Below, one piece after another: positions 58,716-64,000 of a stretch of DNA of 64,000 nt. The first letter of the stretch is position 1. Each line of letters opens with the position of its first letter. Where the stretch lies: positions 223,827,741 to 223,891,740 of the forward strand of contig CM041465.1 of assembly GCA_023213395.1 (NCBI GenBank), read 5' to 3'. The DNA is from Cycas panzhihuaensis (lineage: Eukaryota > Cycadophyta). Under the pieces are notes generated by a model. The model did not search any database. It was given only the letters and a program-made list of their open reading frames with translations, and had not been told where the DNA came from. The position numbers and the translations under genes are program-made.

Positions 58716-59591
58716 ATGGCTAAAAAAGAAGATGGAGAAATTAGATTTAAGAAGCTTGAGAAGAATATAGAAGTTTTGATGTAAATGATGACCCAAGTTC
58801 TACCTCTAGTCAAGGGCAAAGGCAAAGAGAAGGAAGTTGAAGAAGAATCCACAGATGACCACAACCATGAAGAAGAAAAGGAGGACACCTTAAAGCACTC
58901 ATTTGAATAAAGCAAGGGTACTTCATCTCATCAACCCTTTAAGGTAGAGGCAAAGTTGGATATTCCAACTTATGATGGAGAGATAAGTATTGAAAAGTTA
59001 GACCATTAGTTGGATCAACTTGAGATCTACTTCACAATTTATACTTATAGTAATGCTCAAAAGCTTTCATTTTCTAGGCTTAAGTTATGCAAACATGCAT
59101 TAATATGGTGAAATGTATATTTGAAGACTTATTATATATCTTCTTTTTTTTGGATAGATTTTAAGAAAGTAATAAAAAAACAATATTACCCCATAGGTCA
59201 TGAGAAAGATCAATGGGTCACTTGGCAATATTTAGAACAAGGGAGAGGTGTATGTGTCCAAGATTATATTTCTTTATTTTTCAAGCATGGCATGTTACTT
59301 AGTATTAATATGGATGAATATAGCACTCTTATGAAATTCATTAGAGGATTACATGATTGCATAAGAAAGGAATTAAGGCTTTTTAAGGTTCAATCCATTA
59401 GAGAAGAAAATAAAATGGCTATTGCAATAGAAAGGTAAAGCAAGATACCTGCATTCATATCTAAAGATTCTATTTTTACATCTAATAAGTATGAAAAGAA
59501 TATTAAATTACACTCATCTAAAATATAAGAAGGAAAGAAGAAAAGAATTGGTTTTGTTTAAAATTCTAACTATTGTAAGCATTGTGATTTT
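58716..59591 (+). pseudogene. gag: Gypsy K gag, interrupted by copia L
   Basis: The ATG at 58716 opens MAKKEDGEIRFKKLEKNIEV, then a lysine/glutamate-rich region (VKGKGKEKEVEEES, DDHNHEEEKED). The Retrotrans_gag core follows: KLDIPTYDGEISIEKLDH, LDQLEIYFTIYTYSNAQKLS and, in the open frame 59121-59438, WIDFKKVIKKQYYPIGHEKD, DEYSTLMKFIRGLHDCIRKE, REENKMAIAIER. Only about five stops, several at Trp or Gln codons. It ends in a zinc-knuckle start (NYCKHCDFSG, about 59566-59595), where the 5' LTR of copia L begins. The remainder of K lies beyond the window. Confidence 0.85.
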
Positions 59592-59596
59592 AGTGG

Positions 59597-59878
59597 TGTT
59601 AAAAATATCACCCAACTAATGTAAATATAAAATAATTTGATGTGCAAACCTTATAATTTTTATATTTTTGGGCTGCTAGATGTAAAGGACATTTGAATAT
59701 TTTGGTCTTATAGATCTATATATATCTAAAGACCATTTATACTTTATATACTTTTGGTTCCAATGTAATCTATGTTCTGCTATGGGTTTTCCCATGAAAT
59801 TTCCTTATGTACTTATTTCTATGATTGGTGTATATATAAACAATTTGCTAGGCTTTGTTTTTAACATGGTATCAAAGC
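59597..59878 (+). repeat. 5' LTR and PBS of copia L
   Basis: TG...CA-bounded LTR with a TATA-like ATATATAAACA near its end (about 59830-59841). The PBS differs from the consensus by one base (G to A). Confidence 0.82.
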
Positions 59879-61297
59879 TTATGGTTGTACATTATCACCG
59901 GATGAGCCACATAGTGTTGTGATCGTATGTAAATCTTCTATTTGGCTTCATTGTTTGGTTGTTAGAGCATGTCGATACATGGAGCTATGTAGAGAATCAG
60001 TGCAACCCTATTATCGATTGCACTAGATGTTTACAGAGAGAATTGAAGTTAAATCCACCTTGAAGAAGCTGCATATGCCATGTGATATCCCATCTAATCT
60101 CTCTTAAAGGTATTTTACTTTGTTTTTTCATTTCTCTTCCTCTATTATTCTCTAAGAGCTATTCTACTTACCTCTGTACTCTCATATCTATTTTACATTC
60201 TTACACCATGATAAAAGCCTGAAGGTTACTGTAAAAAGATTGAATGCTTTGTGGTCAGTTATATTTCCTTCTGAGTTTGCTTATAGCCATCAAACCTGAA
60301 GTATCTTGGCTACTCACTATGATTTTATATCATCCTTTGTTATCTTCTTTTACTGCACCTCTCTTGTTGCCTTTGAAGTCTACTTTGAGTAGTTAGTTTT
60401 ACTACTTGATATATATCGAAGAGTTGTATATAACCCTAATAAAAAACTTTATACTCTTGTCATTGCCCAACTATATAAACCTCTATCTCTCAACTTTCTA
60501 CAAATATAAAGCCATCCATTTTAAATCTCATATGTACTACCATAGCATTATATTTAGTTAACTGCATCTGTATTATCTTGATTGCTAGAAGATGTTTAAT
60601 CTCTTTTATCAATCTATTGTCGTAGTTGCCTCTTCAACAATCTCGCAACCAATATCATTTCTCCTAGCCACCATTGTAAAGTGTGATTAATGTGATCTAA
60701 TCTTATGTATTCAATGCTACAGTTTAATACTTTATTTAATTACATCTTCACGTATTAAATCATTGCATCTCAATACATGCATTCAGTGCATGTTCATTCG
60801 CTCTCTCATTGTGGCTTAACATATTGATGTGTTTTGTGACATTATTGAAGTGGTGCAACTTCGAGCCTTGACTTAATTTTTTAATAAAGGTTTTGAATTT
60901 ACCTTTATAAGTTAATAAAGTATTTTTTTAATGAGGCTTGATCTTATATTGAAGAGGATTTAATCATGGTCTTGATCGACTGGTTGAGGTCTATTGTCAT
61001 ATATAGAGAAGTGATTTCTTTCATTAAATAAGAGGCTATTTAATGACTATTATTTGAGGTTGTATCTGGGTGATAATAAAGGCATTTGATACATTGACTA
61101 CATTAGTTTAGAAGTGTATTATGTTATGATTAATTATAATCAAACTTGAGGTCTTTCAGTCCAAAGTGATTCTTTTTTTAAATTCATTTAGCTTAATCAA
61201 TCTTGAATTGCATGTTGAGTGCTTAAACAAGTCTGCTATTTAAGAGGAATTGCTTGGTAAAGGTCAATTTTGAGTTATTTTTTCACTTTTTAATGCC
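59879..61297 (+). other. Long leader of copia L
   Basis: 1.4 kb without an open frame between PBS and gag ATG. Contains a pyrimidine-rich block (60110-60180). A possible splice donor (AAAGGTATTTTAC, about 60106-60118) hints that it may have been an intron-containing leader; this is speculative. Confidence 0.5.
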
Positions 61298-62060
61298 ATG
61301 GAGAAGCTATCCCCATTAGTTACCTTAAATGGGAATAATTTTAATGAGTGGAAGGCACACATGGAGCTTGTTTTAATGGTAAACCATATTTAGGGAATCA
61401 CCAGGTCACCTTTATTAAGCTTGTCTTTAGATGAAAAAGATCATGTACGTGTTGAGGAGAGACAAGTCATGGTTGTTGGTTTACTCAAGTTGTCTTTGGC
61501 CCTTGATCAAAGAGCTTTAGTATATAATCTTGAATCCCCACATAAAATTTGGACTAAACTGTGTAAAACATTTGAGAAGAAGAAGACTAATGGTCATGTT
61601 GCTCTCATGATGGAATTATTGAATGAAAAACTAGAAGATGAGAATAACATTAGTACCTTCTTGAACAAGATTACTGATTTAAGAAATAGATTGGATGAGA
61701 TGAAATCAAACTCAATAGATAATGCTTTATTATTTTCTATTATCATGTCTAAGCTACCAACTGCATTTGCCACCTTTTTAATTATTTATCGTAGTGATGA
61801 AGCTATGGAAGATGAGTCTTTTAAGTCCCTAAAAAATCTAATCTTAGCTAAAGATGCCAAATTAAAGCATCATGGGATGCTTGGTGGATCTGTTATAAAT
61901 CAAGCCTTGGTAATGACGACACAAAAGAAGGATATAGTCCATGAAAGTAAATTTACATAGAAGATTGGTGAGACCTATTGAGAGAAGAAAAAATTCATGG
62001 CTATGTGTAATTACTATAAGAAAGATATTCACAGAGAAAGAAACTATTAGATCAAGAAAT
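61298..62060 (+). pseudogene. gag: Copia L gag
   Basis: The ATG at 61298 gives MEKLSPLVTLNGNNFNEWKA, the DUF4219/UBN2 opening, with a stop at a Trp codon (about 61391-61393). The open frame 61421-61960 holds the UBN2 core: LESPHKIWTKLCKTFEKKKT, NGHVALMMELLNEKLED, NISTFLNKITDLRNRLDEMK and LFSIIMSKLPTAFATFLIIY. The zinc knuckle (about 62005-62055) reads CNYYKKDIHRERNY, with two metal-binding Cys replaced by Tyr and the central Gly lost. Broken but close to intact length. Confidence 0.85.
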
Positions 62061-62129
62061 GGGATAAGTGCAAGATAAACCGAGATGAGAAATAGAAGAG
62101 TGTAGCTGCACATTGTATTCAGGTTTCAA

Positions 62130-63240
62130 CAATGTCATTTGAAAAGAAAGACTATTGGATCCTAGATTTAGGTGCTAAAACATACATCATTTATTAAAAG
62201 CCTAATTTTGATGCCATGGATGCAAGTGTAATTGATACTAATGTGATTATTGGAGATGTCAGTGTTTTTCCTATAGAAGGTATTGGAACCATTTCACTTA
62301 TAGGTGGAAAATTTAATGGTGTTTATTACGTGCCCCAAATGAAGCTAAATCTTATTTCGGCCTAGGAAATCTATAAGCAAGGTATGAAAATTAAGCTCTA
62401 TAATGATAGATGCCTAGTTAAAGATCTAAAGAAAAATTACTCTATTGTTGCTACTGGGAAAGTATAGGATAACTTTTGGGTGTTTGAGACATTTAAAGCC
62501 TAATAGGACTCTTATATATTCATTGCTGGTGCTGATGATATGAGTAAGTTGTGGCATGAAAGACTAAATATGGGAGCATTAACCTAATAAATTGATTGAA
62601 AATGGTAATTGGTTCGCCTCATATTTAATGTTCAAAGAGTGCTTGTGAAGGATATATATATGGAAAACATCATCGTTATCCTTTTGCTAAAAATAGTGCT
62701 TGGAGGGTAAAAGAGAAATTAGAACTTATCCATACATATTTGATGGGTCCATTACCTAATCCTTCTATTTCTGGAGCTCACTATGTTCTTGTGTTTGTGG
62801 ATGATTTTAGTAGAAAAATCTAGGTATTCTTTTTAAAGAATAAGTTTGATGTATTTAATAGATTTTGTGAATGAAAAGCTTATGTTGAGAATGAATGTGG
62901 TATGAAGATTAAGATTTTAAGAAGCGATAATGGAAAGGAGTATGATAATAATGCCTTTCACCGTTCTACATTACTTATGGTATCAAGTGGGAGTTAACTA
63001 TCCCATATACCCCATAGAAAAATGGTGTATGGTAAGAATTTGCCTCCCAAGTTTAGGGAAGAAGATGTGGTGATAGTCATTCACATATTGAATAGGATAC
63101 CTAATATGGCTATTCGTGGTATAACCCCCAAAGAATGTTGAACTGGTCAGAAACCTTCCATTAACTATTTTAAGGTATTTGAGTGTATTGCCTATGTACA
63201 CGTCCCAGACAAAAATAAAAAGAAGTTGGATCACAAGAGT
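62130..63240 (+). pseudogene. Copia L protease and integrase
   Basis: The protease active site (about 62155-62185) reads WILDLGAKTYI, with Leu for the Ser of D-S-G-A-T. VYYVPQMKLNLIS (about 62320-62355) precedes the pre-integrase LWHERLNMGALT. The integrase core follows in shifted frames: HYVLVFVDDFSRKI (about 62780-62820), NEKAYVENECG (about 62870), then an SDNG-like stretch and CVFVGYY (63240-63270). Frameshifts are frequent between 62590 and 63120. Confidence 0.78.
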
Positions 63241-63315
63241 TTAAAGTGTATTTTTGTGGGGTACTATCAAGAGAGTAAGGCTTATAGACTTTGGGATCAA
63301 TAGGGGAAGAAATTT

Positions 63316-64000
63316 TTGATTAATCGAGATGTTAAGTTTGATGACTCTATGATGTATCATGTTGATAGAACATCTAAAGATACATTCTATCCTCTACTTC
63401 TACCTTTTCTGAGCCATGATTCAGTAGGTTTACAGGTACATGAGCCTAGTACTCAGATTGAGATAGAAGTAAAACCTAGTGGAAGTTATATAGAGGAGCC
63501 ATTATAAGATGAAACATGGTCTACACCCCATGTTCTACTATGGGCAATGAGAACTATTAAAGACTTTGGTGTGATAGTTGAGAATCTAGAAGATGGTTGA
63601 AGAATTTAGTGATGAACACCAATGATTCCAATGACTTTATTTCATTTGAAGAAGCAAAAGATGATTCGTAATGGAAATTTGCAATAGAGAAAGAATTTAG
63701 TTCTCTTATAAAGAATGATACATGTAATTTAGTTCTATTACCTCCCTCCAAAAACCTAGTTGGTTACAAGTGGGTCTACAAGGTAAAGTATCATTCCAAT
63801 TATGAAGTAGATAAATATAAGGCTAGACTTATAGCTTAGGATTTTAAATAGAAAGAAGGAATCAATTATAAGGAGACTTTTACACTGGTCTCTAAGATTT
63901 CAATAGTCTGATTGATCCTTTGTTTAGTAGCTACATTTGGTTGGAAGTTACATCAAATAGACATAAATTCTGTATTCCTTTATGGAGTTTTGAAAGAGGA
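63316..64000 (+). pseudogene. Copia L integrase C-terminus and RT start
   Basis: INRDVKFDDS (63319-63348) is the conserved linker after the integrase core. The RT domain begins with FISFEEAKDDS (about 63640), then IEKEFSSLIKNDTCNLVLLP and PSKNLVGYKWVYKVKYHSNY and KARLIA (to about 63835), and reaches INSVFLYGVLKE at the window end, short of the YVDD box. Stops at Trp/Gln codons. Confidence 0.82.

Larger units (their letters stand above)
59597..64000 (+). mobile_element. Ty1/copia retrotransposon L, cut off by the window end
   Basis: 5' LTR 59597-59866 (270 bp; TGTTAAAAATATCACC...TTTTAACA), PBS TGGTATCAAAGC at 59867-59878, a 1.4-kb leader, gag from 61298, then protease, integrase and the start of RT at the window edge. 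The AGTGG before the LTR (59592-59596) would be one target-duplication copy. It has the longest intact frame of any retroelement here (gag, 61421-61960, 179 codons), but stops and frame changes accumulate after gag. Confidence 0.88.

Noticed and set aside
1-64000. A new defence, biosynthetic or regulatory gene system
   Set aside because: Nearly all recognisable coding sequence is dead retrotransposon; there are no clustered intact host genes.

Overview
This window reads as nuclear DNA from a seed plant with a large, repeat-rich genome. It is AT-rich. Most recognisable protein sequence is plant-type Ty1/copia or Ty3/gypsy (chromodomain and non-chromodomain) retrotransposon, with primer-binding sites complementary to initiator-Met tRNA. 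One fragment is a plant granule-bound starch synthase. The old, heavily decayed and deeply nested retroelements would suit a gymnosperm, but that is inference. I found no intact host gene, no rRNA gene and no canonical functional tRNA gene. Frame-disrupting stops dominate, many of them C-to-T changes in CAA, CAG, CGA or TGG codons, as expected of long-methylated DNA. LAYOUT: 1-5119 is low-copy-looking sequence with two host-gene fragments: an unrecognised protein fragment (1837-2344) and an apparently intronless, stop-ridden starch synthase pseudogene (2641-3285). 5120-8459 holds a putative LTR with PBS, a 2.7-kb non-coding interior, and a truncated gypsy-like 3' LTR start. 8460-13081 is a decayed copia (element A, +) with its 3' LTR. 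16833-26733 is a complete copia (element B, -) with perfect 5-bp target duplications (GATTT), and its reverse transcriptase is split by element C (18539-23240, -), a complete 4.7-kb LTR element without recognisable gag-pol. About 27860-46620 is an old gypsy (element F, +). Its protease region is split by chromovirus D (29369-42090, +), which is itself split by chromovirus E (30115-36241, -). Just 3' of F's integrase sits element G (46632-48349), an odd insertion whose two ends are inverted copies of the same LTR. 48350-58500 holds unassigned sequence plus fragments H (gypsy, -), I (gypsy, +) and J (copia, -, internally deleted). 58588-59596 is the gag of gypsy K (+), cut by copia L (59597 to the window end, +). 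HOW IT FITS TOGETHER: the genes do not form a pathway; the window is a stratigraphy of insertions. By eye, LTR divergence is about 7% in C and E and about 15-20% in their hosts B and D, which agrees with the nesting order. I did not find a convincing new biological system. The most unusual object is G, an apparently integrated palindromic-ended retroelement. Next is the parallel loss of the protease active-site serine in several unrelated families.
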